A stretch of DNA of 64,000 bases, from contig CAYXMM010000003.1 of assembly GCA_964465945.1 (NCBI GenBank), positions 124,001 to 188,000 on the forward strand, read 5' to 3'. The stretch is from JAJRPT01 sp964465945 (GTDB lineage: Bacteria; Bacteroidota; Ignavibacteria; Kapaibacteriales; UBA2268). The translations under genes were made by a program, and so were the position numbers. Position 1 is the stretch's first letter. Each line of letters starts with the position of its first letter. A model generated the notes under the pieces. That model saw only the letters and a list, made by a program, of their open reading frames with translations. It searched no databases and was not told the origin of the DNA. Below are positions 16,451-26,244 of the stretch, piece after piece.

Positions 16451-18523
16451 ATGGCAAAAGGAAAAGAAAAGAATGTAACAAAAGGAAGACCTACTACTGG
16501 TACACCTCACACACAACTTAATCTTACCAAAGAAGACTTATTAAAAGCTTTAAGATTTATGATGCTTGCTCGGAATACGGATGATAAGCACATGACTCTT
16601 GTAAAAAGTGGGAAATCGTTTTTTCATATCGGTTGCTCGGGACACGAATGTATTCAAGTTGCAGTAGCATCAAATATGAAAAAAGAAGATTGGGCATGGA
16701 CTTATTATCGCGATATGGCACTTGCTTACACGAAAGGTATGACGACGAAAGATTATTTTTTACTTGCCTTTGCAAAAAAAGATTGTAAAGCTTCGGGTGG
16801 TAGACAGATGCCAGGACATTATGGTCACCCTGAACACAGAATGCCAACTCAATCATCTCCAACTGGAACTCAATTCCTTTCTGCTGTTGGAACAGCGCTT
16901 GCTATTAAAAAATCAGGTTTAGATGAGTTTGTATATGTTGCTTCTGGTGAAGGCACTACTTCACAAGGGGAATTTTATGAAGCAGTTAATTGGGCTCATA
17001 AAGAAAAATTACCAGTTTTGTTTTGTATCCAAGATAATAAATATGCAATATCTGTAAAAAGAGACGACCAAGGTATGGGCGGAACGGTTTCTGACCTTTT
17101 TGTTGGATATAAAGACTTATTAAAAATTTATGTAGATGGGACTGATTATTTTGAATCAACAAAAGCAGTAAGGGAAGCGGTTGAGTATATGAGGGCGGGG
17201 AAAGGACCTGTGCTAATTCATGCTGATGTTGAAAGATTAATTTCCCATTCATCTTCTGATGATAATAAAAAATATATTCCTCATGATATTCTTGAAAAAG
17301 CCAAAAATGAAAGAGATTGTATTAAAAAACTTTCTTCATATTTAATTGAAAATGGACTTTATAGTGCTGATGAAATTGAGAACCTAAGAAAAGGTGTTTT
17401 ACAAGAATTGAATGAATCTGCTGATTGGGCTTTTGAACAAGAAGATCCTGTTGCAGAAGATTCTACTAAAAACAATTTTGCGGATATTTCAACAAGAAAC
17501 TTAAACTATGCTACTTCTGACCCTACAACAGGTAATGAAGCAGTGATGGTTGATGCAATTAATCACGCTCTAAAAGAGGAAATGGCTTTAAATGATAAAA
17601 TCCTAATTTTTGGTGAAGATATACAAGATCCAAAAGGTGGAGTATTTACTGCTACTAAGGGTTTAACAGATACTTATGGAGAGAATCGTGTATTTAATTC
17701 GCCACTTGCAGAAGCATCAATTGTGGGTGTTGCATTAGGACTTGCTACAAATGGCTATAAGCCAGTAATTGAGATTCAATTTGGAGATTATATTTGGCCT
17801 GCATTTATGCAATATAAAAATGAAGTCGCTGCTATGAGGTTCCGTTCTGATGGAAATTGGGCTGCTCCTGTTGTAACTCGTGTTGCTGTTGGTGGTTATA
17901 TTCACGGTGGATTATGTCACTCTCAAAATATTGAGTCTATATTCTCCCACGTTCCTGGAATACTTATTGCATACCCTTCTAATGCAATGGACGCAAAAGG
18001 TTTATTAAAGACTGCATGCCGACTTCAAGACCCTGTATTGTTCTGTGAGCATAAAGGTATGTATAGATTACCTTTTTCAAGAACTATTGAACCAGATGAA
18101 AATTATTTAATTCCATTTGGAAAAGGAAGAAAGGTGAAAGAAGGAGCAGACGCAACTATTGTTACTTATGGTATGTGTGTTAAAGATTCTGTTAATGCTG
18201 TGAAGAAAATTGAAAAGGAAACTGGAAAATCTGTTGAGATAATTGATTTAAGAACTATTGTTCCTTGGGATAAAGAGATGGTTTTAGAATCAGTTAAGAA
18301 AACTGGAAAAGTAATTGTTATTCACGAAGATTTACAAATGAGTTCAGTTTCTGGTGAGATTGTTTCTGCAATTTCTGATGAAGCTTTCCGTTGGTTAGAT
18401 GCTCCAGTTAAAAGACATACAGCTAAGGATACACATATTCCTTATCATCCAAATTATGAAAATGATGTTCTTCCAACTGAAGGAAGTATTTATAATAAAG
18501 TTATGGAATTAATTAACTTTTAA
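16451..18523 (+). CDS. Fused alpha/beta E1 component of a 2-oxoacid dehydrogenase complex
   Basis: The first half (1-330) is an E1-alpha with the thiamine-diphosphate motif GEGTTSQGEFYE...QDNKYAIS (166-200). The second half (from about 355) is an E1-beta with GEDIQDPKGGVF, FNSPLAEASIVG, and a transketolase C-terminal domain (VTYGMCVKDS, EIIDLRTIVPWD). Both subunits are joined in one 690-residue chain, a form common in Bacteroidota and usually annotated as pyruvate or branched-chain 2-oxoacid dehydrogenase; the substrate cannot be decided here. The ATG at 16451 has GAGG upstream; a TTG directly before it is less likely. E2 and E3 are not nearby. Confidence 0.92.
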   Translation: MAKGKEKNVTKGRPTTGTPHTQLNLTKEDLLKALRFMMLARNTDDKHMTLVKSGKSFFHIGCSGHECIQVAVASNMKKEDWAWTYYRDMALAYTKGMTTKDYFLLAFAKKDCKASGGRQMPGHYGHPEHRMPTQSSPTGTQFLSAVGTALAIKKSGLDEFVYVASGEGTTSQGEFYEAVNWAHKEKLPVLFCIQDNKYAISVKRDDQGMGGTVSDLFVGYKDLLKIYVDGTDYFESTKAVREAVEYMRAGKGPVLIHADVERLISHSSSDDNKKYIPHDILEKAKNERDCIKKLSSYLIENGLYSADEIENLRKGVLQELNESADWAFEQEDPVAEDSTKNNFADISTRNLNYATSDPTTGNEAVMVDAINHALKEEMALNDKILIFGEDIQDPKGGVFTATKGLTDTYGENRVFNSPLAEASIVGVALGLATNGYKPVIEIQFGDYIWPAFMQYKNEVAAMRFRSDGNWAAPVVTRVAVGGYIHGGLCHSQNIESIFSHVPGILIAYPSNAMDAKGLLKTACRLQDPVLFCEHKGMYRLPFSRTIEPDENYLIPFGKGRKVKEGADATIVTYGMCVKDSVNAVKKIEKETGKSVEIIDLRTIVPWDKEMVLESVKKTGKVIVIHEDLQMSSVSGEIVSAISDEAFRWLDAPVKRHTAKDTHIPYHPNYENDVLPTEGSIYNKVMELINF

Positions 18524-18544
18524 TATATAGAATTTAATTATAAA

Positions 18545-18573
18545 ACAAAAGCCGAGTTTAACTCGGCTTTTGT
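18545..18573. terminator. Bidirectional terminator
   Basis: A perfect 13-bp stem ACAAAAGCCGAGT / ACTCGGCTTTTGT with a 3-nt loop lies between the convergent E1 and ispG genes. The A-rich and T-rich flanks serve both directions. Confidence 0.88.
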
Positions 18574-18599
18574 TTATATTTTACTTAATTTCTATTTAA

Positions 18600-19745
18600 T
18601 TAATGTTCGGGTTCAAATTTCATTATTTCTTCATAAAGCCGGTCAACTATTTCTTCTTCTTTGATATGAGCCACAGCAACACCTTTTTTGAATAATAAAC
18701 CCTTTCCTTTTGAAGCTGCAATCCCAATATCTGCATCTGCTGCTTCACCTGGTCCATTAACTGCACAACCTAAGATTGAAACTTTTACGGGCTTTTGAAT
18801 ATTGCGGGTTTTTGCTTCTAATTCATTTACAATCTTAAATAAATCTACATCAAGACGACCACAAGTAGGACAAGAGATAATCTCAACTGTTCGTTGTTTC
18901 AAGCCAAGTGCTTTTAGCATTTCTTTGCCTACTTCTACTTCTCTCTCTGGCTCATCTGTTAATGAAACTCTAATTGTGTCGCCAATTCCTTCGGCTAACA
19001 GTGTTCCTATTCCAACTGAAGATTTGATTATACCAACTCTTGGAATACCTGCTTCGGTAACACCTAAGTGTAATGGAATATCTGTTCTTTGTGCGAATAA
19101 TCTATATGCTGAAATCATTAAAGGAACGGAAGTGGATTTAACTGAAACAATGACATCGTCAAAATTATAATCTTTTGCAATAGCAACGTGTCTCATTGCA
19201 GATTCAAATAGTGCCTCGTCAGTCGGGTAGCCATATTTGTCTAAAATATCTTTTTCTAATGAACCAGAATTTACTCCGATTCTAATTGGAACTTGGTATT
19301 CTTTTGCTTTATCTAAAACTTTTTTTATTCTCTCGGTTTTTCCAATGTTTCCTGGGTTAATCCTAACTTTTGCTACACCGGCTTCAATTGCTTTAATTGC
19401 AAAAATATAGTTGAAGTGAATATCGGCACAAATAGGAACTTTTACTTGCTTTACAATTTCACCAATTGCCTCAGCAGCGTCTTTAGTGTTAACTGTAACT
19501 CTTACTATATCTACACCTAATTCTTGACATCGATTAATTTGAGCAACTGTTGCTTTTACATCGGCAGTTTTTGTTTTAGTCATTGTCTGAACTGAAATTG
19601 GAGCATCACCTCCAACCATTACTCCGCCAACGTTGACAGCCCTTGTTTTTCTTCTTGGAAATAGAACTTGCGAAGGATGTTCTTTTCTTTCTTCGGCAAG
19701 CGTTTGTAATTGAATAATGTTGCCATTATTACCACTTTCAAACAT
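18600..19745 (-). CDS. ispG: 4-hydroxy-3-methylbut-2-enyl diphosphate synthase
   Basis: This 381-residue enzyme converts methylerythritol cyclodiphosphate to HMBPP in the MEP isoprenoid pathway. The N-terminal TIM barrel carries VQTMTKTKTADV and RINPGNIG, and the C-terminal cluster domain has the three [4Fe-4S] ligands Cys292, Cys295 and Cys327 (SCPTCG and GCAVNGPGEA). This is the short, two-domain form. Many Bacteroidota and Chlamydiae carry a larger version with an inserted domain, so the short form is a mild lineage marker. A rhomboid gene lies 4 nt upstream in the same direction. Confidence 0.96.
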   Translation of the reverse strand: MFESGNNGNIIQLQTLAEERKEHPSQVLFPRRKTRAVNVGGVMVGGDAPISVQTMTKTKTADVKATVAQINRCQELGVDIVRVTVNTKDAAEAIGEIVKQVKVPICADIHFNYIFAIKAIEAGVAKVRINPGNIGKTERIKKVLDKAKEYQVPIRIGVNSGSLEKDILDKYGYPTDEALFESAMRHVAIAKDYNFDDVIVSVKSTSVPLMISAYRLFAQRTDIPLHLGVTEAGIPRVGIIKSSVGIGTLLAEGIGDTIRVSLTDEPEREVEVGKEMLKALGLKQRTVEIISCPTCGRLDVDLFKIVNELEAKTRNIQKPVKVSILGCAVNGPGEAADADIGIAASKGKGLLFKKGVAVAHIKEEEIVDRLYEEIMKFEPEH

Positions 19746-19749
19746 AAGA

Positions 19750-20718
19750 TTATAACCTTTTACTTAATTCGTTTAAAATATTTTTTTCTTTTTCAGTTAG
19801 ACTTCCATACCCTGATGCAGAAATTTTATCTAATATTACATCAATTTTATTTTGAGTAATTTCTTCACCATCAATAACATAAGATTTTTTATAGTAACTT
19901 GATGTTTGAGTTTGTTGTCTTTGGCTGCTGGAATTATCATTACTTCCCCAACTTGATTGTGTTGTGTATGAATGCACATTTCCGCTATTTCCACCATAGC
20001 CACTATTCCATTGATTACTTCTTGAGTTAGTGCCTTTGAGTTTTAATAGAACATTCCAAATACCGTCCATTCCTTTAAAAATACCTAATTTATCTCCAAA
20101 CTTTAATAGCAGAAATCCTGTTGCCGCACCGCCAAGATGAGCAAAGTGGGCAACGCTTGAGTTTGTGGAATATATACCTGATAATAGTTCTATTCCAGCA
20201 AAAATCATAACAAAGTATTTTGCAGAAATTGGTATAAATAAAGGGAACATAAAGATTTTTCTATCTGGGAAAGTTACACCAAAAGCAAGTAATAAGCCGT
20301 ATATTGCTCCTGATGCCCCTACTGTTGGAGCATTACTTATGAAAATTTGTAATAAGCCGGCACCGATTCCACTTAAGAGATAATATGTTAAAAATCTTTT
20401 TCCACCCCACATTTGTTCGAACTCAATTCCGAACATCCATAAAGCAAACATGTTAAAAAATAAGTGAAATAATCCACCGTGCATAAATTGATATGTTATT
20501 AGCTGCCAAGGGTAAAATGATGAGCCGTAAGCAGATTCAACAGGGTTGAGGGCTAAGTATTCGCTCATAAATCTTTCAATTTGGATATTGCCTAATACAA
20601 CACTTCCAAATAATGTTTCAAAAAAGAACATTGCGACATTAATAACTAATAATGCTTTAATAACTGGAGGAAACATTCCAAAACTACTGGATTGCCTATA
20701 ATAATCAAATCTACTCAT
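19750..20718 (-). CDS. Rhomboid-family intramembrane serine protease
   Basis: The 322-residue protein has six membrane segments in the first 205 residues. Rhomboid hallmarks are present: HGGLFHLFFNMFALWMFG (the His-x-x-x-Asn region), GASGAIYG with nucleophile Ser136, and AHFAHLGG with catalytic His194. A long hydrophilic Ser/Asn/Gln-rich tail (about 225-285) ends in a short helical domain of the kind found in DUF6576-type rhomboids (TEKEKNILNELSKRL). It should cleave membrane-anchored substrates; the target is unknown. It is probably co-transcribed with ispG. Confidence 0.93.
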   Translation of the reverse strand: MSRFDYYRQSSSFGMFPPVIKALLVINVAMFFFETLFGSVVLGNIQIERFMSEYLALNPVESAYGSSFYPWQLITYQFMHGGLFHLFFNMFALWMFGIEFEQMWGGKRFLTYYLLSGIGAGLLQIFISNAPTVGASGAIYGLLLAFGVTFPDRKIFMFPLFIPISAKYFVMIFAGIELLSGIYSTNSSVAHFAHLGGAATGFLLLKFGDKLGIFKGMDGIWNVLLKLKGTNSRSNQWNSGYGGNSGNVHSYTTQSSWGSNDNSSSQRQQTQTSSYYKKSYVIDGEEITQNKIDVILDKISASGYGSLTEKEKNILNELSKRL

Positions 20719-20960
20719 TTAATCCTTTCTTTTGAAACTTAGACGAATTTATATTTTTTTTAATTTAAAAATATATCTTACCAACTTCAAAATTAAAGAA
20801 TTATTTGTTATATATATAATTTAAGTTCATATTTCTATTGATAATTAAGAAGAACAACATTTTGTATTAAAAATTCATAATATTTGTATAGAAAAGCAAC
20901 TTTTCTTAATTTTAAATTAATTAATTTGACAATTTAAGATTTATAAAAAGGGAATACAGA

Positions 20961-22424
20961 ATGGGAGCAGAAATAGCTCAATTAGAGCCAAAAATTGTTT
21001 GGGAATATTTTTATGAAATTACTAAATATCCAAGACCTTCAAAACAAGAGGAAAAAATCGTTGCTTATGTTGAAGATTTAGCAAAGAAATTAAATTTAGA
21101 GTACCAGAAAGATAAATTAGGTAATATTGTTATTAGGAAACCGGCAACTCCTGGTTATGAGAATAAAAAGGGCTTTTGTATTCAGGGTCATCTTGATATG
21201 GTTTGCGAAAAAAATAGAGATGTTGAATTTGATTTCGATAATGATTCTATACAGACTTATATTGATAATGGCTGGGTGAAAGCAAAGGGAACAACTTTGG
21301 GTGCAGATAATGGGGTTGGTGTTGCTATGGGAATGGCAATTCTTACTCAACCTAATTTGCAGCATTCAGATTATGAATTACTTCTTACTTTGGACGAAGA
21401 AACTGGTTTAACAGGTGCTATTCAATTAGGTAGGGATTTATTAAAGACTTCGGATATTTTAATTAATCTTGATACTGAAGATGACCACGTTTTCTCAATC
21501 GGTTGTGCTGGGGGGATTAACTCATTAGGTAATTATAAATATGAAAGCGAAAGTGTTCCAACTGGTTATGTTGCGTATGAAATTGGGGTTAAGGGGCTGA
21601 ATGGCGGACATTCAGGTGTAGAAATTCATAAAGAAAGAGGTGCAGCAACTAAATTTATCACACGATTATTATATGAATTGCAAAAGAATTTTGATATTAG
21701 AATTTCTTCAATTGATTCTGGTAGTAAACATAATGCAATCCCTCGTGAAGCGTTTGCCCATGTTGCTGTTAATCCAAGTCAAGTAACTGAACTTGTGGCT
21801 TTTGTAGTAGAACACAATACTATTATTAAAAATGAGTATAAATCTGTAGAGAAAAATTTAATTGCATTTGCTGAAAAGATTGACAAAGTTGAAAGAGTGA
21901 TGACAAAAGAATTTCAAGTAAGGTTGTTAAATTCTTTCTATGCTATGCCACATGGGATTATAAGATGGTCGCCTGATATTGAAGGATTGGTGCAAACTTC
22001 AACAAATTTTGCAGTTATTGAAACAACAAGTGATTCAATAAAAGTTTTAACTTCGCAAAGGTCTTCAGTAGAAACTGAGAAGATGAATCTTGCTAATCAA
22101 ATTAGAGCCGTGATTGAACTTGGTGGTGGGTCAGTGATTCAAAACGATGGTTATCCATCTTGGGAGCCGAATATGGATTCATCAATTTTAAATCTTGCAA
22201 AAGAGGTTCATACTAAAATTTTTGGTTTTGAGCCAGTTATTGAGGCAATTCACGCTGGGTTAGAATGCGGATTAATTGGTGAGAGGTACCCTCATCTTGA
22301 TATGCTTTCTTTTGGACCAACTATTGTTGGACCGCATACTCCAGACGAAAAGGTTGAGATTGTAACTGTAGATAATACTTGGAAATTACTTTTAGGTATA
22401 ATTGAAAATTTACCGAGTAAGTAA
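20961..22424 (+). CDS. pepD: Aminoacyl-histidine dipeptidase (peptidase D, M20 family)
   Basis: This 487-residue cytosolic metallopeptidase hydrolyses Xaa-His and other dipeptides. Metal and catalytic motifs are visible: GHLDMVCEK (His ligand and general Asp), GADNGVGVAM (bridging Asp), LDEETGLTGA (general base and metal Glu), NLDTEDD (Asp ligand) and a late His in FGPTIVGPHTPDE. The lid-domain string GGHSGVEIHKERG matches PepD. Length is typical (about 485). AAAGGGA lies 12 nt upstream of the ATG. It stands alone between two divergent or convergent neighbours. Confidence 0.95.
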   Translation: MGAEIAQLEPKIVWEYFYEITKYPRPSKQEEKIVAYVEDLAKKLNLEYQKDKLGNIVIRKPATPGYENKKGFCIQGHLDMVCEKNRDVEFDFDNDSIQTYIDNGWVKAKGTTLGADNGVGVAMGMAILTQPNLQHSDYELLLTLDEETGLTGAIQLGRDLLKTSDILINLDTEDDHVFSIGCAGGINSLGNYKYESESVPTGYVAYEIGVKGLNGGHSGVEIHKERGAATKFITRLLYELQKNFDIRISSIDSGSKHNAIPREAFAHVAVNPSQVTELVAFVVEHNTIIKNEYKSVEKNLIAFAEKIDKVERVMTKEFQVRLLNSFYAMPHGIIRWSPDIEGLVQTSTNFAVIETTSDSIKVLTSQRSSVETEKMNLANQIRAVIELGGGSVIQNDGYPSWEPNMDSSILNLAKEVHTKIFGFEPVIEAIHAGLECGLIGERYPHLDMLSFGPTIVGPHTPDEKVEIVTVDNTWKLLLGIIENLPSK

Positions 22425-22446
22425 ATTGAAAGATTAACTGAAAAAG

Positions 22447-22474
22447 AAAAGCCAACTATTTATAGTTGGCTTTT
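22447..22474. terminator. Bidirectional terminator between pepD and typA
   Basis: GCCAACTAT (22451-22459) pairs perfectly with ATAGTTGGC (22462-22470), flanked by an A run on the left and a T run on the right. Confidence 0.88.
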
Positions 22475-22479
22475 TTATT

Positions 22480-24288
22480 TTAGAAAGAACTGTGTTTTCT
22501 TTTATTTGGGTCTAATTCAAATTTTCTCATTCTTACGCTTTCAGGTGTAATTTCCACAAGTTCATCTTCTGCAATGTATTCGATACAAGCGTCTAATGAC
22601 ATAAGTTTTGGTGGTCTTAAAGGAATAGTGTTATCTGCGGAAGCAGCTCTCATATTAGTTAATTGTTTTTCTCTAACGATATTAATATTCAAATCGCCTT
22701 GTTTATTTCTTTCACCAACAATCATACCCATGTAAACTTTAACGCCAGGAGCGTGAAGTAATTCGCCTCTATCAACCATTCCTGTTGCTGCATAAGCGGT
22801 AATTTTACCGGCTCTATCGGCAATTAATGCACCTTGTGAGCGTTGAGGAATTGGTCCAGCCCATTCTGCCCAACCCTCGAATAATGTATTTAATATTCCA
22901 GCACCTTTTGTGTCTGTCATAAATTGACTTCTGTAGCCAATTAATCCCCTTGAAGGAATGATAAACTCAAGGTCAGTTCTTCCGTGACCATGTGCCATCA
23001 TATTTATTAATTGACCTTTTCTAATTTGAAGTTTTTCTGTAACAATACCAGTATTTTCGTCAGGCACATCAATAAATACTCTTTCAATAGGTTCTAATTT
23101 CTTGCCATTTTCTTCTTTTGTGATAACTTGTGGCTTAGAAACCATTAATTCAAAACCTTCTCTACGCATAGTTTCGATTAGAACTCCTAATTGAAGTTCT
23201 CCTCTACCTGCTACTTCAAAAGCGTCTGGTCTATCAGTTTCTTTCACCCTTAAAGATACATTAATTCTTGTTTCTTTATCTAATCTTGCTTTGATGTGTC
23301 TTGAAGTTAAGAATTTACCTTCAGTTCCTGCGAATGGAGAGCTATTTACATAAAATACCATTGAGACTGTTGGCTCATCAACTGTAATTCTTTCTAATGG
23401 TTTTGGGTTATCATTATCAGTTAAAGTATCACCAATTTTAATGTCATCAATACCTGCAATAGCAACAATATCGCCGGCTTCTACTGATTGAACTTGCTGT
23501 TTGCCTAAGCCAGAAAATGAGTATAAAGCTGATAATTTAATATTACGCGTGATTTCATTTTCTCTTGCTAAGGCATATTGTTTGTTCATTTCAATTTTAC
23601 CATTGATAACTCTACCAATTGAAATTTGCCCTACATAAGAATCGTAATCAAGTGATGCAGATAAGAATTGCAATTCATGTTCATCGTTTGCTTCTGGACC
23701 AGGAATTGATTTTAATATTGTGTCAAATAACGGCTTAAAGTCTTGTGAATTATCATCTAATGAATATTTAGCAATTCCTTCTTTACCGATAGTATATAAA
23801 ATTGGAAATTCAATTTGATTCTCATCAGCATCTAAGTCAATGAATAAATCATATACTTCGCTAATTACTTCATCAACCCTTGCGTCAGAACGGTCAATTT
23901 TATTAATTACCAAGATGATAGGCATTTTGCGACTTAATGCTTTTTTTACAACAAATCTTGTTTGTGGCAAAGGACCTTCTGATGCATCAACTAATAAAAT
24001 TGCACCATCAACAATAGATAATGAACGCTCTACTTCACCACCAAAATCGGCGTGACCAGGAGTATCCATTATATTTATTTTTACACCTTCATAAAAAACA
24101 GCAGTATTTTTTGCAGCAATAGTAATTCCTCTTTCTCTTTCTAAGTCCATAGAATCCATTACTCTTTCAACAATCTGTTGATTTTCTCGATAAGTACCCG
24201 ATTGCTTTAACATCGCATCTACCAGAGTTGTTTTTCCATGGTCTACGTGCGCTATTATTGCAATATTTCTGAAATTATTTTTTCTCAT
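22480..24288 (-). CDS. typA: Ribosome-associated GTPase TypA/BipA
   Basis: The protein has EF-G-like architecture: a G domain with AHVDHGKTTLVD (P loop), DTPGHADFGGEVERSL (G3) and NKIDR (G4), then domains II, III and V and the BipA-specific C-terminal domain (AHGHGRTDLEFIIPSRGLIGYR). It binds the 70S ribosome and supports 50S assembly and growth under stress such as cold. The ATG at 24288 (602 residues) is chosen because family members start a few residues before NIAIIAHVDHGK; a TTG nine bases earlier is possible. A TAATTTTG box lies 29-36 nt upstream. Confidence 0.97.
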   Translation of the reverse strand: MRKNNFRNIAIIAHVDHGKTTLVDAMLKQSGTYRENQQIVERVMDSMDLERERGITIAAKNTAVFYEGVKINIMDTPGHADFGGEVERSLSIVDGAILLVDASEGPLPQTRFVVKKALSRKMPIILVINKIDRSDARVDEVISEVYDLFIDLDADENQIEFPILYTIGKEGIAKYSLDDNSQDFKPLFDTILKSIPGPEANDEHELQFLSASLDYDSYVGQISIGRVINGKIEMNKQYALARENEITRNIKLSALYSFSGLGKQQVQSVEAGDIVAIAGIDDIKIGDTLTDNDNPKPLERITVDEPTVSMVFYVNSSPFAGTEGKFLTSRHIKARLDKETRINVSLRVKETDRPDAFEVAGRGELQLGVLIETMRREGFELMVSKPQVITKEENGKKLEPIERVFIDVPDENTGIVTEKLQIRKGQLINMMAHGHGRTDLEFIIPSRGLIGYRSQFMTDTKGAGILNTLFEGWAEWAGPIPQRSQGALIADRAGKITAYAATGMVDRGELLHAPGVKVYMGMIVGERNKQGDLNINIVREKQLTNMRAASADNTIPLRPPKLMSLDACIEYIAEDELVEITPESVRMRKFELDPNKRKHSSF

Positions 24289-24316
24289 ATAAGACAATTT
24301 TATTAAAAAATTTTTA

Positions 24317-24324
24317 CAAAATTA
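24317..24324 (-). promoter_or_regulatory. -7 box of typA promoter
   Basis: On the minus strand this is TAATTTTG, matching TAnnTTTG, 29-36 nt before the ATG. Confidence 0.5.
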
Positions 24325-24443
24325 AATAAAAAAATAAGAAAGTAGTTTATTTATTTTCAATTAAATCAATTAAATGTAAAACTGAACCTGTTACATCTTT
24401 ATAATTTTACTTTATCCTCACTTGGTTTATAAGTTAAAATTCA

Positions 24444-24916
24444 TTATTTCTGAACTAATAATTTATATCTTAGGTTTTTACCATTAACTATAACTTCTAA
24501 GTAATAAACACCAGAAGCCAAGTTATTAGTTGAAATTGTAAATTGATTCTTTCCAGCAGATATTTGACCACTAAATATTAATTCAATTTTAGAACCATTA
24601 TTGTCTAATAAATTCAGATCAATGGTTGAATTCTTTTCTAAATTAAATTGTAAATAAGCTACTGCATTAGTAGGATTAGGATAAATTTTTAACTCATATT
24701 CTTTTGTAAAAACCTCTTCAAATATCATTTTTGGATTTGTCGCCCCTTCAACACAATCTATTTCAAAAATCTTAGCACAATAGGTGCTATCTTCATAGGA
24801 AACCTTAATTGTAAGCTGTCGAGAATTACAAGTATCATCACCGTAAATACTTGGTCGGCTACTATATTAAATGTAGATAAAATTACAAGAATTATACATA
24901 TAATAATTTTACTCAT
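24444..24916 (-). pseudogene. Frameshifted small T9SS-secreted protein
   Basis: The ATG at 24916 starts a clean signal peptide (MSKIIICIILVILSTFNIVA). In that frame the protein then becomes nonsense and ends at 24758. In the next frame a sensible cysteine-containing protein begins just where the signal ends (SSRPSIYGDDTCN, then YEDSTYCAKIFEIDCVEG). It runs without a stop into a T9SS type A domain (IYPNPTNAVAYLQFNL, GVYYLEVIVNG, KLLVQK) ending at 24444. One single-base indel near 24855-24862 would restore a protein of about 155 residues. It is either a recent pseudogene or a sequencing error. Confidence 0.75.
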
Positions 24917-24962
24917 ACAATATTTTCCTAAATTGTTTGTCTCTACTTGCAAGCTACAATTT

Positions 24963-24970
24963 TATTTTTG
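24963..24970 (+). promoter_or_regulatory. -7 box very close to the start codon
   Basis: TATTTTTG matches TAnnTTTG and ends 8 nt before the ATG at 24979. A TTTG lies 23 nt upstream (24936-24939), slightly longer than the usual spacer. Confidence 0.45.
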
Positions 24971-24978
24971 AATTTCCT

Positions 24979-26172
24979 ATGAGTAAACTCATTTTATTTT
25001 TAATTATACTATCTTACCCCTTATTTTCTCAAAACTGGACTGTTTACCACTCCTTTATAAAATACGGTAGAATTTTAGACATAGCAGTTGACTATAACAA
25101 TAATGTATGGTTATTAGACGGTTATAATGCAGTCTGTAGATTAAAAGATAATAATTGGATTAGATATGATAAAGAAAATACTGGATTCAAAACTTTTGAA
25201 TTTAGTTGCATTGAATTACTCGAAGACAATTCTTTAATGTTCGGACATATGTCCGAACATGCTAATCCAGACATTCTTATTTTTAAAGATGAAAATTGGA
25301 CAGAGTTTAAATCACCAGATGAGTTTTTTAATTATTTTGGAGCAAAAGATATTTTATATATAAATGAAAATAATATTTGGTTTGTAACTTTTTTTGGGGT
25401 TTTTCATAAAGATTACAATAATTGGACTCATTATATAAATGACCAAAATTACGGACATAATTTAGAAACTGTCCATAGATTAAATAATGATATTTTTGTT
25501 TTTAGTAGATTTGGAACAACACATAAGTATGTATATGATAATCAACAAAAAAACTTCTATTTTAAGCGAATAGACCAAGACTTTCCTAAAAATGTAGGCG
25601 ATGGTCCTTACTTTTGTAATAAAAAAGAGGATCATATTTATGCAAATTCAAAAAATGGGAAAGTTTTAATGAAATTTAATGGGAAAGAATGGACTGAAGA
25701 AAGTTTCAATTTACAAGATACCGTTAAAAGTATTTACTTAACAAGGGAAGACAAAGTTATAGCAATAACACATAATTCTGTGTATGAATATAAAAACAAC
25801 ATCTGTGAAAAATTATTTGATATTCCTGATTCCATATACACATACTTAATAAATCGTCCGTTTTTAGCATTAAGAGAAATTGATTATGATGGTAATTACT
25901 ATTTTACTGATCCTGATGATTGGACTTTAATTATTTACTCATCAAAACCAACGTCAGTAGAACCAAAAGTAGAAGTTCCCACTATTTTCCCTAACCCAAC
26001 AAGAGATATTATAAACCTAAATATAAGCGAACCAACCCACATAGAACTTTACGATATTCTTGGAAATAAATTATTCGAGAAATTTAGTACAAGATTAGAT
26101 TTAAGTGATCTTAGTCAGGGGGTTTATTATATTAAATATTCAGGACAGACAAAAATGGTAGTAAAGGAGTGA
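24979..26172 (+). CDS. Secreted beta-propeller-like protein with T9SS domain
   Basis: The ATG at 24979 gives 397 residues with a signal peptide MSKLILFLIILSYPLFSQ. The body has repeats of the type NNVWLLDGYNAVCRLKDNNW, ENNIWFVTFFGVFHKDYNNW and MKFNGKEWTEE, which fit two-component-regulator-propeller blades. The C-terminus is a T9SS type A domain (IFPNPTRDIINL, IELYDILGNKL, GVYYIKY). There is no Shine-Dalgarno sequence and the -7 box nearly touches the ATG, so the message may be almost leaderless. It diverges from the frameshifted T9SS gene. Function unknown. Confidence 0.85.
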   Translation: MSKLILFLIILSYPLFSQNWTVYHSFIKYGRILDIAVDYNNNVWLLDGYNAVCRLKDNNWIRYDKENTGFKTFEFSCIELLEDNSLMFGHMSEHANPDILIFKDENWTEFKSPDEFFNYFGAKDILYINENNIWFVTFFGVFHKDYNNWTHYINDQNYGHNLETVHRLNNDIFVFSRFGTTHKYVYDNQQKNFYFKRIDQDFPKNVGDGPYFCNKKEDHIYANSKNGKVLMKFNGKEWTEESFNLQDTVKSIYLTREDKVIAITHNSVYEYKNNICEKLFDIPDSIYTYLINRPFLALREIDYDGNYYFTDPDDWTLIIYSSKPTSVEPKVEVPTIFPNPTRDIINLNISEPTHIELYDILGNKLFEKFSTRLDLSDLSQGVYYIKYSGQTKMVVKE

Positions 26173-26204
26173 ATTGCAATTAACACTTAATAATAGAAAT
26201 TTCT

Positions 26205-26212
26205 TAACTTTG
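26205..26212 (+). promoter_or_regulatory. -7 box of glyS promoter
   Basis: TAACTTTG matches TAnnTTTG, 33-40 nt before the ATG at 26245. Confidence 0.5.
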
Positions 26213-26244
26213 CGGATTAAATTTTACAAATTTAGGCAATAAAA

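Noticed and set aside
18802..19170. Plus-strand ORF opposite ispG
   Set aside because: It is an antisense shadow of a well-supported gene and shows no domain of its own.
24937..24978. Upstream TTG start for the propeller/T9SS gene
   Set aside because: The extension would place 14 residues before the signal peptide and would read through the -7 box.
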